Source of the DNA: Rhizomys pruinosus
Lineage: Eukaryota; Chordata; Mammalia; Rodentia; Spalacidae
Reading direction: 5' to 3'
DNA length: 64,000 nucleotides
NCBI GenBank assembly: GCA_009823505.1
Contig: VZQC01006589.1
Location: 8,619,480-8,683,479 of the forward strand
Shown here: positions 1 through 11,384 of the stretch, one piece after another
Layout: each line of letters opens with the position of its first letter
Position numbering within the stretch: the first letter of the stretch is position 1
The notes under the pieces: model-generated
The model's input: the letters and a program-made list of their open reading frames with translations, nothing else
What the model was told of the DNA's origin: nothing
Database searches by the model: none
Made by a program: the position numbers and the translations under genes

Positions 1-101
1 TGTTACTTGCTGTATAGACCAGGCTGGCCTGAATCTCACAGAGATCAGACTTTGTCTCCCAAGTGCTGGGATTAAAAATGTGTGCCAGGCCAGGCCAGGC
101 C
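1..101 (-). mobile_element. B1 SINE, partial (window edge)
   Basis: The text reads as antisense B1: 'agaccaggctggcct' then 'cccaagtgctgggatt', ending in a CAGGC-type head. The B1 3' part lies outside the window. The tail carries a short 'ccaggccagg' duplication. It is diverged and so probably old. Confidence 0.75.
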
Positions 102-192
102 CCAATATTGTTTTTACCACATAAAAACAAACCATGGTCGATAAAACTCATAATAAGCAAAGTCCAAAGGTGAATGGTAAAAACAAACTGCA

Positions 193-282
193 TGGGCTGA
201 GATTATAATTCAGAGATAGAGTGCTTGCCTAACAGGGATGAGGCCTTGGGTTTGACCCATAGCACCAAAACAAACAATCACC
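193..282 (+). mobile_element. ID-type SINE, diverged
   Basis: 'gggctgagattataattcag' followed by 'agagtgcttgcct' and 'ccatagcaccaaaacaaa' matches the layout of the tRNA-Ala-derived rodent ID element: A box region, 'agtgcttgcct', a B box-like segment and an A-rich end. Several positions are mutated. Confidence 0.65.
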
Positions 283-284
283 GC

Positions 285-476
285 AAATACAAACATTTCT
301 TTTCTTTTTCTTTTTTTTGTCTTTTTGAGACAGGGTCTCCCTGTAGCCCCAGCTGTCCTGGAACTCACTCTGTAGACCAGGCTGGCCTTGAACTCACAAA
401 AATCCGCCTGCCTCTGCCTCCCAAGTACTAGGACTAAAGGCGTGCGCCACCATGCCCGGCAAATACAAACATTTCT
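285..476 (-). mobile_element. B1 SINE with 16-bp target-site duplication
   Basis: Near full-length antisense B1 at 301-460, with the T-rich tail complement first and the head 'gccgggcatggtggcgcacg' on the minus strand. The perfect duplication 'aaatacaaacatttct' lies at 285-300 and 461-476, marking a clean LINE-1-driven insertion. Confidence 0.92.
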
Positions 477-499
477 ACAAGTTGATTAGACAAAATATA

Positions 500-1715
500 A
501 AATCCACAGTAGAAAATAGCAACAGATACAGATGGACATTCTAGAGAAAACCAATAAAAATGACTATCAATAACAAGTTTATCCAACCTATAGTCATTGA
601 AATTCAGATTAAACCCACAATTTGAGTATCTTGTTAAATTTTATAGTCAAACCCTTCAACAGCTATGTGTTATCAAGTGTCAGAACACAGGAACTTTTAC
701 ACTTTGTTTCTGGGGGTGTCAAATGATACACTTACTGTGTAGGGCAATTTGCAAGATCTAAAAGATAAAAAATGTATATCTATAGATCATTATCTTTGGG
801 GAATTTATTGTGGAATTTTACTCATATATAGGAACATTTTTATGGCCAAGTGTGTTCGTTTTCTGTGGATACAAAAGCAAATCAGCATGAATTTGGGGAC
901 TAAGAACAATAGAAATATATTTTCTTCTACAATCAGAGTCCTTAAGTGTGAACTCTGTATCACTGGGTTGTAACAAGGGATCATAAGGCTGTGCTTCATC
1001 AGGGGAGGGCCTCTTCCCGGAGTCTGTTGTTTGTCTGCACTTGTCTCTTGCCCCCTGATGTGGCTTCCCTACACTTTAGTGTAATTCATTTGCTTCCCTA
1101 GGGATACAAGTGATTATTCTGAGGACTAATACAGGTAATGCAAAATAATATCACTTTGAGGCTTAATTTATATCTCCAAATTCCTTGCCTTATCTGGCAA
1201 CATTCACAGGTCCCAGGGATTACAACAGATATTTGGGGGGGTCCATTTTCCAGACAGACTGACAGGGTAGCATTGTTAGTCATAAAGTCAAGATTGGAAA
1301 GATCCAAATGCCCATCAATGGTGAGCCAATTGAATAAATTATGGCACACTCATCAAATAGAATTTGCATATATTCAGATATGGTAGGTTTGCCAAGATGT
1401 TTGAAGGGAAAATTACAAAGGAGTAGATTTCTGTAACTTATGCTAACCAATTATGTAAAAATCACAGATTCCCTTATTCGTGCATATTAATGTATCTTCT
1501 GCATATTATTGAATATATTAAATGTATCTACAGACATACATGAGAAATTAATGAGAACATTTGCCTATTGGAAGGAAATTGCAAAGCTCGTTGAAGTTGG
1601 AGGTAGAAAGCAGAACTTATTTTCCATGGTGTTTTCTTTGGAAAATTTCGGATTTTAAGTCATGTGGATTTGCTGCTTAAAAAAATGAAGGATTTGAAAA
1701 TTTGACTTAAAAAAT
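500..1715 (+). mobile_element. Old L1 (L1M-like) ORF2 end and 3' UTR
   Basis: Sense-strand relics include 'cacaggaacttttacactt' (the ORF2-end segment of old mammalian L1) and 'caaatgcccatcaatggtga' at about 1308. An A-rich 3' UTR follows to about 1715. No frame survives. The middle (about 880-1085) is a separate LTR-like insert. Confidence 0.55.
880..1085 (-). mobile_element. MLT1-like ancient LTR fragment
   Basis: Antisense features typical of MLT1-like LTRs are 'aatagaaatatattttcttc' and 'ggggagggcctcttcccgg' followed by 'gtctcttgccccctgatg'. It is strongly diverged, and the family is judged by layout only. Confidence 0.4.
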
Positions 1716-2040
1716 CAGTGTATGCTCATGATAAGCTATTTCTGTTGCAAATTCCAGTGGGCTCACATTGTCTACCATGTAGCAAACCTCCCCCTGTCTG
1801 TGACACAATCCTCAGTGCCTGGTTTGGCTTTTGTAAACCTGCTCAGATGTTGTCAGGGGTATCTAGGGACTATCTCAAGAGGTGACTACTGGTGGGTCAG
1901 TTACTTTCTTCCTTGTTCATTTGATTGATGGAAAAACCGCCTCTTGTTGACTAAGGGTTGAAGGAGGGTGCCCTCTGCTGTCCCCTCATCTTTCTCAATC
2001 TCTGCTGCCCCTCCCCCAGCCCTGGTCCATCAGATCTGCA
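1716..2040. other. Unique sequence, no feature seen
   Basis: No recognisable repeat, gene or RNA. The 68-aa frame here has no protein-like features. Confidence 0.5.
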
Positions 2041-2173
2041 GTGAGTTCCTGAGGTCAATGACCATGTTGTGTCTAGAAAACAGTATCACAGCACTTCTCT
2101 CTAACCTCCGGTGCTTACATTCTTTCTGCGCCTTCTTCCACAGTATTCCCAGAGCCTTGCCAAGGTGTGTGTG

Positions 2174-2223
<50 letters not shown>

Positions 2224-2400
2224 TGCGCGTGTGTGTTATAGATGTTCCATTTAGACCCAAACATTCTACAGTCACTTATTCTCAGAGCTTTGAACAGTTC
2301 AAAGTCTCTATATTAACTGGTGCCCACTTCATAAAGAAGTGTTTCTGAAAGAATGAGAACAGCACCAGCCTATGGTTACCAAGATAGGAATTTAGGGATT
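2041..2400 (-). mobile_element. Lx-type LINE-1 3' UTR fragment
   Basis: The minus-strand L1 3' UTR is recognisable by 'ttctttctgcgccttcttcc', 'attcccagagccttg' and, beyond the GT repeat, 'catttagacccaaacattct' and 'cagtcacttattctcagagc'. The same block recurs in better shape near 43200-43300. Confidence 0.6.
2160..2236 (+). repeat. (GT)n microsatellite
   Basis: Long GT run with CA and GC interruptions, embedded in the Lx 3' UTR between 'gccttgccaag' and 'ttatagatgttcc'. It lies in both strand shadows as Cys/Val or Thr/His open frames, which are not genes. Confidence 0.95.
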
Positions 2401-2403
2401 TAG

Positions 2404-2790
2404 GGCTGGGGAGTGGCCCAGCAGTTAAAGCACATTTTGTGCAAACAAGAGAAGTAGATTTCATATCCTCAGTACCTACGTAAATAGTATAGCAGCAAAC
2501 CTCAAAAAAGAGGGACAAGGATCCCAAGAGCAAGCTGCCTAGTGTGACTAGTGTGACTGGTCCTACCAGCGAGCTTTGGGTTTGAGTGAGACACTTTGCT
2601 CGGAAGAATTAGGTGAAAGAGTGGTAAAGGAAGATTCTAGGCATCAACCTTGGAGCTCCGAGTATGCATGCACATACATACACTGGCACATACATGTGTC
2701 CCCACACATGCAAACAAGCATACACACACACACACACACGCACACACACACACACACACTCATGTACACTCACTCATATGAAAATTTAAA
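2404..2790 (+). mobile_element. B4-like composite SINE with (CA)n tail
   Basis: Begins 'gggctggggagtggcccagc', passes an internal region with 'acaaggatcccaagagc', and ends in 'tgcatgcacatacatacac' and a CA microsatellite (2719-2760). This is the layout of long tRNA/7SL-composite rodent SINEs (B4/RSINE class). Diverged. Confidence 0.55.
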
Positions 2791-3044
2791 AAAGTTAAAT
2801 AATTAAAGGGCAGTTTAATACAATGTCCATTAGAAAAACAACAGTTCTGAGAGCTCTTTCTCCCTTTGTATTTGGAGTTTTAATGAATCAGGGATGAAAA
2901 TATCTTTTATGTGCAGTAAGCTGTTGCTCTTCGTCCCTTCAGGCTTATTTGGACACATTGATAAGCTTCCCCCAAACAGCAACAAGCCATTTGAATATAT
3001 ACCTTGGCTATTGTAATATTTGCAAAAGAACCAACTATTATATA

Positions 3045-3224
3045 AAAAGGAGTTTCCAAGCCAGGCAGGTGGCACATGCCTTTAATCCTAGCACTTGGGA
3101 GGCAGAGGCAGGTGGATCTTTGTGGGTTCAAGGCCAGCCTGGTCTACAGAGTGAGTTCCAGGACAGCTGGGGCTTCAGGGAGACCCTGTCTCAAAAAGAC
3201 CAAAAAAAAAAAAAAAGGAGTTTT
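3045..3224 (+). mobile_element. B1 SINE, sense, with target-site duplication
   Basis: Full B1 from 'gccaggcaggtggcacatgc' at 3060 to the A tail near 3215. The flanks share 'aaaaggagttt' (about 3045-3055 and just after the A tail), consistent with an L1-mediated insertion. Confidence 0.9.
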
Positions 3225-3381
3225 CATAATATTCCTCTCAGACTCCAGTTTCCAAATTTTCAAATACTCAGCTCTAAGACTACAGGTAGTTAATGTATGT
3301 AAGCTCCCATATTCCTGGTCACCATCTTCATTCTGCCAAATGCTAGTTTGTTCTTTGTCCTTTGGCTACTTCCTACCTTAT

Positions 3382-3653
3382 CGAGTTCACAAACTTTTTT
3401 TTTTTTTAATTTTATTTATTTCTGTATGTGTATGAATGCACTGTCTGCATGCAAGTCTGTGCACCCGTGTCGTGCAACGCCGCGGAGGTCAGAAGAGGGT
3501 GTCAGACTCCCCTGGAACTGGAGTTCTCCTGGAATTGGAGCTTCAGACGGTTCTCAGCCGCCATGTGGGTGCTGGGGATCGAACCCGGGTCCTCTGTAAG
3601 AGCGGTCGGTGCTCTTAACCGCTAGGCCATCTCTCCAGCCCCGAGTTCACAAA
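3382..3653 (-). mobile_element. B2 SINE, antisense, with target-site duplication
   Basis: Complete B2 on the minus strand: T-rich tail complement, 'cacccgtgtcgtgcaacgcc', B-box complement 'gggatcgaaccc', and end 'ccatctctccagcccc' at about 3641. The duplication 'cgagttcacaaa' is found at 3382 and 3642. CpG sites are intact, so it is a fairly young copy. Confidence 0.93.
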
Positions 3654-5689
3654 TTTTAAAGGCCTCATCTGCATCATGTTTTCTTTGAGAGTAAGAAACT
3701 TTGACTTTAAGTGCTCATTGTGTGAATGAATTTCTGAATTCATTGTTTGAATCCATTGTTTATTGAGTTAAATATTCAAGCTTAAATGGTTTCTAATGAA
3801 CAACATTTGGTAAGTTTTATTTACCATGAAACACAGATGATGGAAAGGATGGATACGGATACACAGGAAGACCTGAATTGGGCCCTTATTAGTGTTATAA
3901 GGTAACAAGGGAAATTTAAATGGTGCCAAGTGTTTAAATTGAAAAGTCATGCAGAGCTGGCCACACTGATCACATTGGGTACTGTACAAGATGATTGAGT
4001 GGAAGTTTTCTAGAATGGTCATTCTCGAGGCATAATATTTTTAAGAGGATATGCTTAAAATCTGTTTATTTATATGTTAACAGGAAGTTGCACAAATATC
4101 CTAACTGCATAAGTGTTTCTTCTCCACAGACTTTTGATGTATTCCCCCTAACATTAGGTCATGATAATCACTAGTATTAGGTACTAGGGGGTACCTAATA
4201 TTGGAATAAAAGGTGAGAAGTTTGATTTTATGATAATATTTTGAAACTTGGCCTAGAATCTTTTTATACAAAGGGACTTGGTCTTGTAGAAGAGTTCCAG
4301 AGGGTCGAGGCTTTCAAGGCCAGATATACCTCCATAGTAGGTCTCCTGTGTTAACCTTGGTGATATCTTCATGAAATCAGGACTGGGTTTGTTAAGAGTT
4401 AGAAAGATCTGTGGCTCTCCTCAGCATCAGAGTCTATGGTCCCTTCAGCAGGTGGGGTGGGTGGCTGAGCAAAAGGCGGCACTAGACAGCTGCTTCTTGT
4501 TGCCGAGGTTGGTCTAATCAGAAGCTGGGGTGAGGAGTGGCTGTGGGGCAAGAAGACCCCAAGAGAAAGGAAGTTGGAGACAGACTCCATATCCTCCAGA
4601 GATGCCCATGGCTCAGGCCTTCAGTTGTTCCTGGCTTCCCCATTTCTTGCCTCCATTTTCTGTGGGAACCAGAGGTGGGGAGTTCTTATCTTCAGACATG
4701 TTCACTTATCCTTTATATGAGCTTATATCCTTTATATGGTTCTCTCTTGTAACCTCAAGAGGCTGGGTTCACTTGTTGATATTCTTTTTTTCCAAATGAC
4801 AAGCATGTATGCCACACAGTCTATAGCCAACATTTCTAACATCTAGATTGGATAACTACCATGGTGATCAAATGCAAACTTCTGATGATAATCATATAAA
4901 TTGCCCATCAGGAAGTGAAAAAGGCCAATTTAGACTCAGTTTCACCTGCATTTTAAGCCTTTGACCAAATTAACTTTGTGGGACTTTTTATCATCTGAAT
5001 ATGAAATAGATACTTATTGTACAATTTTGCTGAGACCATTAGAGAAAATTTATGGGCAATACTGGTTCGTAGTGGATACTGGATAGAGTAACCGTTCATT
5101 GGAACCATATGTGCACAGAGCATAAATTAGTTGACCAATTTTGACCATCTTGGAAAATGTGAGAGGGAAATGAAAAACATATTCATATGAACAGATTGAT
5201 CTGAAATTGACAAATGAACAACCAATGATCAGGCATGTAAGGATGAGCGGGTATTGTTAGGTATAAGTGAATTATGACTGAATGAGGAATCTGATCACAA
5301 AGAGTAAGTATCAAAGAATTAACCTGAAAATGTGCTTTGTGTTATATAGAAAATCTATGAATAACCTGAACAGGTGCAGCATATTATAACAGTCGACAGC
5401 AAGTGGTGAAAGAGAGAAATTGCCACATGTCAGATAAGGGGCAGATTCTATACTTGGTTTCTACAGTAACTACAGTCCTTCTGATGGATAAGGTCCAAAT
5501 GCACACAGCAGAGCTCCTAAATATGAGAAGCCCATGTGTTCTGTGCTCATGTAATCTGGAATCACAGAAGATACTTCTTCCTTTAAAAAAGTTGAAGTAG
5601 TATTTTTGTGTGTGTGTGGGGGGGGAATCTTCAAAATGCCTGAGATCCACTAGAGATGAAAATCTTACTAAAATAAAGAATCTAGCTCA
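3654..5689. other. Unique sequence, about 2 kb
   Basis: AT-rich DNA without a repeat I can name and without a convincing exon. The 4400-4800 part is more GC-rich and shows short overlapping frames on both strands, without domain features. A short 'ggggggggg' tract follows GT repeats at about 5608-5626. Confidence 0.5.
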
Positions 5690-6025
5690 ACAGATATATT
5701 AGTTAGTTCCTGGGATCAAACTCCAGACAGAGGCAATTTAGGGGAGGAAGGATTTATTCTGGCACATGGTTTGAGAGGGTGCAGTCCGTTACTGTGCAGA
5801 AGGCAGGTAACAGGGATCAATTTAGTCTGGAATGGCAGGATTCCCTTTCTTATACCTCAGTGGACCAGGAGATAGGGATAGTGGGGGCTGAATGCAGAAG
5901 GCATACTCCCTAGCAATCCTCCCCGCTTCCTCCAGCTAGACCCCAACTCTAAAGTTTCCTCAATCTCCTAAAACAGTAGCTGGAGACCAAGAGTTCAAAC
6001 ACATAAGCCTGTGAGGAGGTCGCCT
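5690..6025 (-). mobile_element. Rodent LTR-like repeat, antisense
   Basis: Antisense order 'ttagttagttcctggg', 'gaggaaggatttattctggc', 'gagggtgcagtccgtta', 'ctcctaaaacagtagctgga', 'gaccaagagttcaaacacat'. The same order is seen at 18236-18560, so both belong to one abundant family. On the minus strand 'gaataaatcct' may be its polyA signal. Family name not assigned. Confidence 0.5.
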
Positions 6026-6200
6026 CATGTTTAAGTCATAACGGTGTGTCTATGTTCAGATATGAGATGTTGCATGCTGGAACATTCTGAGGTAGTGTGG
6101 ATATTACTTGGATACAGACTATAACTTTAAGGAGCAAGACACCATGTAACAGAAAAAAATAGTGAAAATAGTTTTGAATTGTTCATCTAGTGTTTGTACT

Positions 6201-6486
6201 AGAAAAGGTAATGTTGGGGCTGGAGAGATGGCCTAGCGGTTAAGAGCGCCGACCGCTCTTACAGAGGACCCGGGTTCGATCCCCAGCACTCACATGGTGT
6301 CTGAGAACCTTCTGAAACTCCAATTCTATGAGAACTCCAGTTCCAGGGGAATCCGATACCCTCTTCTGACCTCCACGGCATTGCACGACACGGGTGCACA
6401 AACTTGCATGCAGACAGTACATTCATATACATACAGAAATAAATAAAATTAATTTAAAAAAATTAAAAAAAAGAAAAGGTAATGTT
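6201..6486 (+). mobile_element. Young B2 SINE with intact Pol III boxes
   Basis: Element 6216-6471 is flanked by a perfect 15-bp duplication 'agaaaaggtaatgtt' (6201-6215, 6472-6486). The tRNA-like head keeps an A box 'tggcctagcgg' (6229-6239) and a B box 'ggttcgatccc' (6273-6283), the two internal RNA polymerase III promoter parts. The tail has AATAAA motifs and an A-rich end. The CpG-rich head implies recent insertion. Confidence 0.95.
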
Positions 6487-7954
6487 TACAAGAAGAAGTT
6501 GAGACTGGATAGAACCGTCAATAATGTATTTCTAAACTCCACTTGCAAAACCCTGAGCCTTCAATAGCTTTGAGCTTGAAGTCTCTAGGCATCATAGTAT
6601 GCACATGGTATCAAACTGACAGGCTGCTGCTTGCCTTTCATCCTTCCACATCTGGGCATTTGCCCTGTTCTTTAATGGCTGGACCATAGGTGGAAAGTGA
6701 GGGGATATGATTTGGGAGAGACAACAGGAAATAGCTTATGAAACCCTGTCACATGAGGGTCTGTAATCCATTGGACTGTGACAGTTTATTGTCATTTAGC
6801 AGAAATTGTGGTTATGAATATTTAACAAATTTGCAATTAGCTCATCTACCAACATGATTACTGAAAGGGAATAAGCCATTGAATGAAGCTGCCAGGATTA
6901 TGTACATAAAACCTTTCTGATTATACAAGCTTACACATCTGTTTGTGTTTTTGCTCTCTCTCTGGCACTGGTTTTTACTAAATTTTGCAAAACCACATGG
7001 CATACCTCACCACCTTCTGCAGTCCCATTCTGTGCTAAGGAGGTCCTTGAAAACATTTTGTTTCTCAGATTCTGGTGGAAAACTCAGAGTTAAACTTTTG
7101 CAGTGACATCATCTGATGAAGGTCTTCTGTTCTGCAGTGAGCATGCTTGGAATCTTTCTCCATTCTTCTCCAATTTTATCATGGCCCAAGTTTGCTTCTG
7201 TCCCAAATAGACATTAAATATTTTCTTCTTGATTCATTTACTTGGGTTGTAATTCAGAGTGATCTTTAAAAATGCATAGAGGAAGAACTTAAAGTGAAGA
7301 AATATAACTGAGCATATGATCCTGGGTCTAATCTTCTCACTTTTCCATGCTTCTGATTTTGTGAACCAGCCCAGCACAATGGCTTTGACTTGGTCTTTAG
7401 TGGTTGGTGACAGTTTGTTCTCTTATCTTGTGAGAATTGGTGTCTTGCTACTACTTACTCAGAGAAACATAAGAACAGCAAGAGGACGCTGTGTAAATGC
7501 AAGCAGTGAGTGCGCAGAGAACTCTCAGGATCTTTTATCTCTGTGAACACTCAGAGAAGCAACATGAAAATACTTGTGCTTAATCCATGAACAAAAAGAA
7601 AATGGTGCATTGTTCAAGACAGACACTAGATATATGTGCTTTGAGCATTAATCAGTTTTCCTTAGAAAAGGCTGTTATTTTCCCAAAATGAGTTTCAAGC
7701 TGTCATCAAGGTGGGCCGGGTCATATTATCTGAGAGCTCTTTGTTGAATTGTGCTGGCTTCGTTGTTGATAGATTCTAAGTCCTGCTTTTCTTGGTGTTT
7801 TAGTTCTTTATTATTTCTCCCATGTAGTTTGAATGTCTAAAAAACTACTGTTTTAGAAGTGTGAAAAGGCAGTCAGGAATACTGTTAGAGCTTCCAGAAA
7901 CTGTTGATAGGAACCATTATTTGCCTCATAGGAAAGAGGTACAGGGTTTTGATG
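6487..7954. other. Unique sequence, about 1.5 kb
   Basis: No repeat family or coding exon recognised. The 76-aa frame at 7316-7546 has a hydrophobic N-terminal half but no homology I can name and no splice or promoter context, so it is not called a gene. Confidence 0.45.
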
Positions 7955-8340
7955 TTAGCAAAATGCTTAGCACACATCAGGCCACCTGGCTTGCTGCTGC
8001 TCTCTGTTCCGTGATTTTTCCAGGGGAAACTTGAACCAAGGTCTATTTATTCCAGTTTTGGTGAACAAATGAGCTTATTGGAGCTACTTACAGGAGAGTA
8101 AGTTAGGGCTTACTTACAAGAGCATAGGGGAATCACTCACAAAAGCTGGAACCCTGGAGGTCCCTGCTTAACTTGCAGGCAGTTCTACCAAAGAGTCTCC
8201 TCTCCATCATCAATAGTTTACTGCTTATAAAACCCTGGGGACAGGCTCTGTAAATCTTGGAACTTTTCTGAGCTCCCTGGGTTTTGTAAGATCCTGAGTC
8301 TTCTTAACTTTCTTTCTCCTTGCAGGAGGGAATGTGCAGT
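7955..8340. mobile_element. Probable rodent repeat, LTR-like, unassigned
   Basis: Contains 'ggcttacttacaagagcata' and 'gcttataaaaccctgggg', plus 'cttacttac' duplicated nearby ('gctacttacaggag', 'cttacttacaagag'). Phrases of this type are common in rodent LTR-like repeats. The call rests on general familiarity only. Confidence 0.3.
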
Positions 8341-8400
8341 TTGGGAGAATCAGCTAGCTAATACTCTCATGCCCAGATTCACTCTGCCGTTTATGATTGG

Positions 8401-8443
8401 CTTTTTTTTTTGCCTCTCTCTCTCTCTCTCTCTCTCTCTTCCC

Positions 8444-8478
<35 letters not shown>
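8401..8478 (+). repeat. (CT)n then (GT)n microsatellite
   Basis: About 30 bp of CT repeats (8411-8438) run directly into a GT repeat (about 8445-8478). It borders the SINE remnant that follows. Confidence 0.95.
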
Positions 8479-8499
8479 TTCACATGTGTGCGGGTGCAG

Positions 8500-9112
8500 T
8501 GTGTGCTGGTGTGCATACCCTTATTTGTGCCAGAGGTTGATATTAGGTGTCCTCCTTAATCACTGTACATCTTATACATTATACATTAGGGCAAGTTTTC
8601 AGTGGAACGCAGAGCTCCCTGATTCAGCTAACCTAAGGAACCAGCTTACTCCAGGGGTACCTGTAGAGAGTTACACACCTGCAGCAGTGTGCTTAACCTC
8701 TTGTATACTGAACAAACTTAACCTGCACTCGGAAGCAAGAGCTGAGTTGGTGGTTTGATCAGCACCTGAGGCGTTTCCAGAAGAAGCAGAAGATGATCAT
8801 CTATAAATCCTTATCTTTCTCATATTAAACGAGTTGGCAGGTGCTCAAATTTCCCCTGTCTTTCACCCAACTCCCAGAGTCTGTGGTGTTTGACTCTGTA
8901 CCTACGCACCTCTTCCTTGGTCAAGATCTTGGAATCCCGCCGGCTGGCCCAGAGGAGGTTCCTACAGGTACCATCTCTGCCTCCAGAATGCTGGGATTGC
9001 AGGCTTGCTGTCATGCCTAGCCCAGCATTTACAGATGTTGGGGATCTGAACTCTAGTCTTCATGTTTGTACAGCAAATGCTTTTCCTACCAAGTCATCTC
9101 TCAGGCCTTGAA
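8500..9112 (-). mobile_element. B4-like SINE, antisense, split
   Basis: 8530-8650 reads 'cagaggttgatattaggtgt' then 'ctccttaatcactgtacatc'. 8960-9110 reads 'ctgcctccagaatgctggga' then 'aagtcatctctcaggcctt'. These are the two ends of an antisense B4-type composite SINE, with roughly 300 bp of unrecognised DNA between. Diverged. Confidence 0.45.
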
Positions 9113-9119
9113 GATCTTT

Positions 9120-9303
9120 GATCATCTCTTCTTTTTTTTTTTTTGGTCTTTTTGAGACAGGGTCTCCCTGTAGCCTCAGCTGTCCTGGAACTCACTCTGT
9201 AGACCAGGCTGGCCTTGAACTCACAAAGATCCGCCTGCCTCTGCCTCCCAAGTGCTAGGATTAAAGGCGTGCGCCACCACGCCTGGCGATCATCTCTTCT
9301 TTT
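9120..9303 (-). mobile_element. B1 SINE with target-site duplication
   Basis: Full antisense B1 (about 9136-9287) flanked by 'gatcatctcttctttt' at 9120 and 9288. It is close to the other young B1 copies of the window. Confidence 0.93.
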
Positions 9304-9705
9304 GGTGGCATCTGGGTCTTAGCATTTGCATTATTCTCCAAGGGCCAACTCACTGGTTAGCATAACATGCACTTTCCCATTTCTTTTTGCTGTATATCAT
9401 TGGTCCCAAGAGAATATTTAAGCATTTACTCATTTTCACCAATAATTACAAGGCAACCTATATTTTGCTTGATTACGGGGAAACAAAAATAAACAGGACC
9501 TTGTTTTTTCTTTCAGGTAGCTCAGTACAAAGGTGATGTCAGATGGGAAAAGTCAGGCTTCAGATACACAAAGACAGAAATTTACTAGAGACTGGGCATA
9601 GAGAAGGCTGCAGTCAGCTAGTGCTTATCACAGGGAAGTCACTAGGGATGAGTGGCCTAGGCCATGAGGACGAATCATGGATGAAAAGTAGGAACTTTCT
9701 GTTTG
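9304..9705. other. Unique sequence
   Basis: No recognisable feature. Confidence 0.5.
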
Positions 9706-10350
9706 CCTTATAAGTGGGTGCTTGGTGCTAGCACCCACAGATGAGGGATACCATTCCCCGTTTGTTTTTCTGGGACTGTGTTAATTCACTTAGTATAATA
9801 TCTTCTAGTTCCATCCATTTACCTGCAAAGTTCATGATGTCATATTTCTTTACTGCTGCCTAGAATTCCATTGTGTAGATGTACCACACTTTCTCTGAGG
9901 GGCACTTGGGTTGGTTCCAGCTCTTTGCTGTTGTGAAGAGAGCTGCAGTAAACATGGCTGTGCATGTGGTGGGATGAGTCTTGTGGGTATATACCCAGGA
10001 GTGGTATGACTGGGTCAGGTAGTAAGCTCATTTTGAGTCTTTTAAGGATTCTCCACACTGCTTTCCATAGTGGTTGTATGAGTTTACATTCCCACCAGCA
10101 GTGGATGAGTGTTCCTTTCTTGATCTTAGCTAGTCTTATTGGAGTGAGATGATATCTTAAAGTGGTTTCATTTGCATTTCCTTAATTATTAATGATGTCG
10201 AACACTTTTAAAGATGTTTCTCAGCTGTCTTTTCTTCCTCACTTGAACTTGGGAGGGGTGGGGACCATGGAGGGGGAAATGAGTCTGGATTGAACTGAGA
10301 AGTGATATATGAAATGCACAAAACTTCGATAAAATATTTAAAAAAATAGA
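9706..10350 (+). mobile_element. 5'-inverted (twin-primed) LINE-1
   Basis: 9706-10243 is antisense ORF2 C-terminal sequence ('ggttggttccagctctttgc', 'catttccttaattattaatg'). At about 10244 the reading switches to a sense 3' UTR end ('gggaggggtggggaccatgg', 'gatatatgaaatgcacaaaa') with an A-rich tail near 10337-10349. An inverted 5' part joined to a sense 3' part with a tail is the product of twin priming. No clear duplication was found. Confidence 0.7.
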
Positions 10351-10409
10351 AATAGAAAATTTCTAAGGGAGAACAGAAAAGTAAAGACGTGGAGGCCTGA
10401 AACATCATG

Positions 10410-11285
10410 GCGTAAAATCAACCAGACACAGAGATGCATTAGACACTTTATCAGTGTGGGTAAATTTAATCATGGAAAGTAAAAAATATGTACAAGTGAA
10501 GGGAAAGATATAACATGATTACAGAGGTCTATCATCAATAATTTGTATTTATTTTGTGTTACTAAAGAAAAATAAAATTCACATTTTATGTCAGCTTCCT
10601 GGCCTCAAGAAACCATTAGTGAAATAGGTGAAGCTGGTATTGCAGGTCTGCAGTGGAAAATATGGGGTAGTTATGTTCATAGTTAACTGTAAGAAAAAGT
10701 AAACTTGGATTCCTCCTCTAAAATCTACATGATTATAAATTCCAAGTTGGGTTAAACACCTGAATGTAAAAAGCAAGCCATTGAATCTTTGTATAGAAAC
10801 TGTAGAATACTTTTTGTTGAAGAGGGATTCCTTAGAGTTAAAAATCATAACCCTTAAAGAAAAAGTGGTAAATGCAATTTTACTAGGAGAAAAAAATGTC
10901 TCCCTACCTTTCTTGTAGGACAATAAGAAAAGTTAAAAAATGCCACAAATTGGGGCTGGAGAGATAGCCTAGCGGTTAAGAGCACCGACGCTCTTGCAGA
11001 GGACCCGGGTTCGATCCCCAGCACCCACATGGCAGCTAAGAACCGTCTGTAACTCCAATTCCAGGAGAACTCCAGTTCCAGGGGAATCTGAGACCCTCTT
11101 CTGACCATGGCATTGCACGACACGGGTGCACAGACCTGCATGCAGACAATACATTCATACACATACAAAAATAAATAAAAAAATGCCACAAATTAAGTAA
11201 GAATAGCAAAATGTATATGATTAATGTATAGATGACCAGGGACCAATTCCAGAACACATGAACTCACAAGGAGCAATGCAATAAG
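10410..11285 (+). mobile_element. Old L1 ORF2 fragment, sense
   Basis: Sense relics of the L1 ORF2 C-terminal part run through 'aattccaagttgggttaaac', 'cttttgttgaagagggattc' and 'cagaacacatgaactcacaa', with many stops. A young B2 is inserted at 10952. The first 250 bp are unique or too diverged to place. Confidence 0.45.
10935..11194 (+). mobile_element. Young B2 SINE with 17-bp target-site duplication
   Basis: Element 10952-11177 (226 bp) lies between perfect copies of 'aaaaaatgccacaaatt' (10935-10951, 11178-11194). The A-box region 'agcctagcggttaag' and B box 'ggttcgatccc' are kept, so the internal Pol III promoter looks intact. It sits inside an old L1 fragment. Confidence 0.95.
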
Positions 11286-11349
11286 AAATGACTTTTTGAG
11301 AATTTCATACATGTATATTGCCTTTGCATTATTTCCATCTCTCTCTCTG

Positions 11350-11384
<35 letters not shown>

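Noticed and set aside
1968..2348. 126-aa Cys/Val-rich frame
   Set aside because: Created by the (GT)n microsatellite within L1 3' UTR.
6216..6300. tRNA gene (A and B boxes present)
   Set aside because: The boxes belong to the tRNA-derived head of B2; no cloverleaf and the body continues into SINE sequence.
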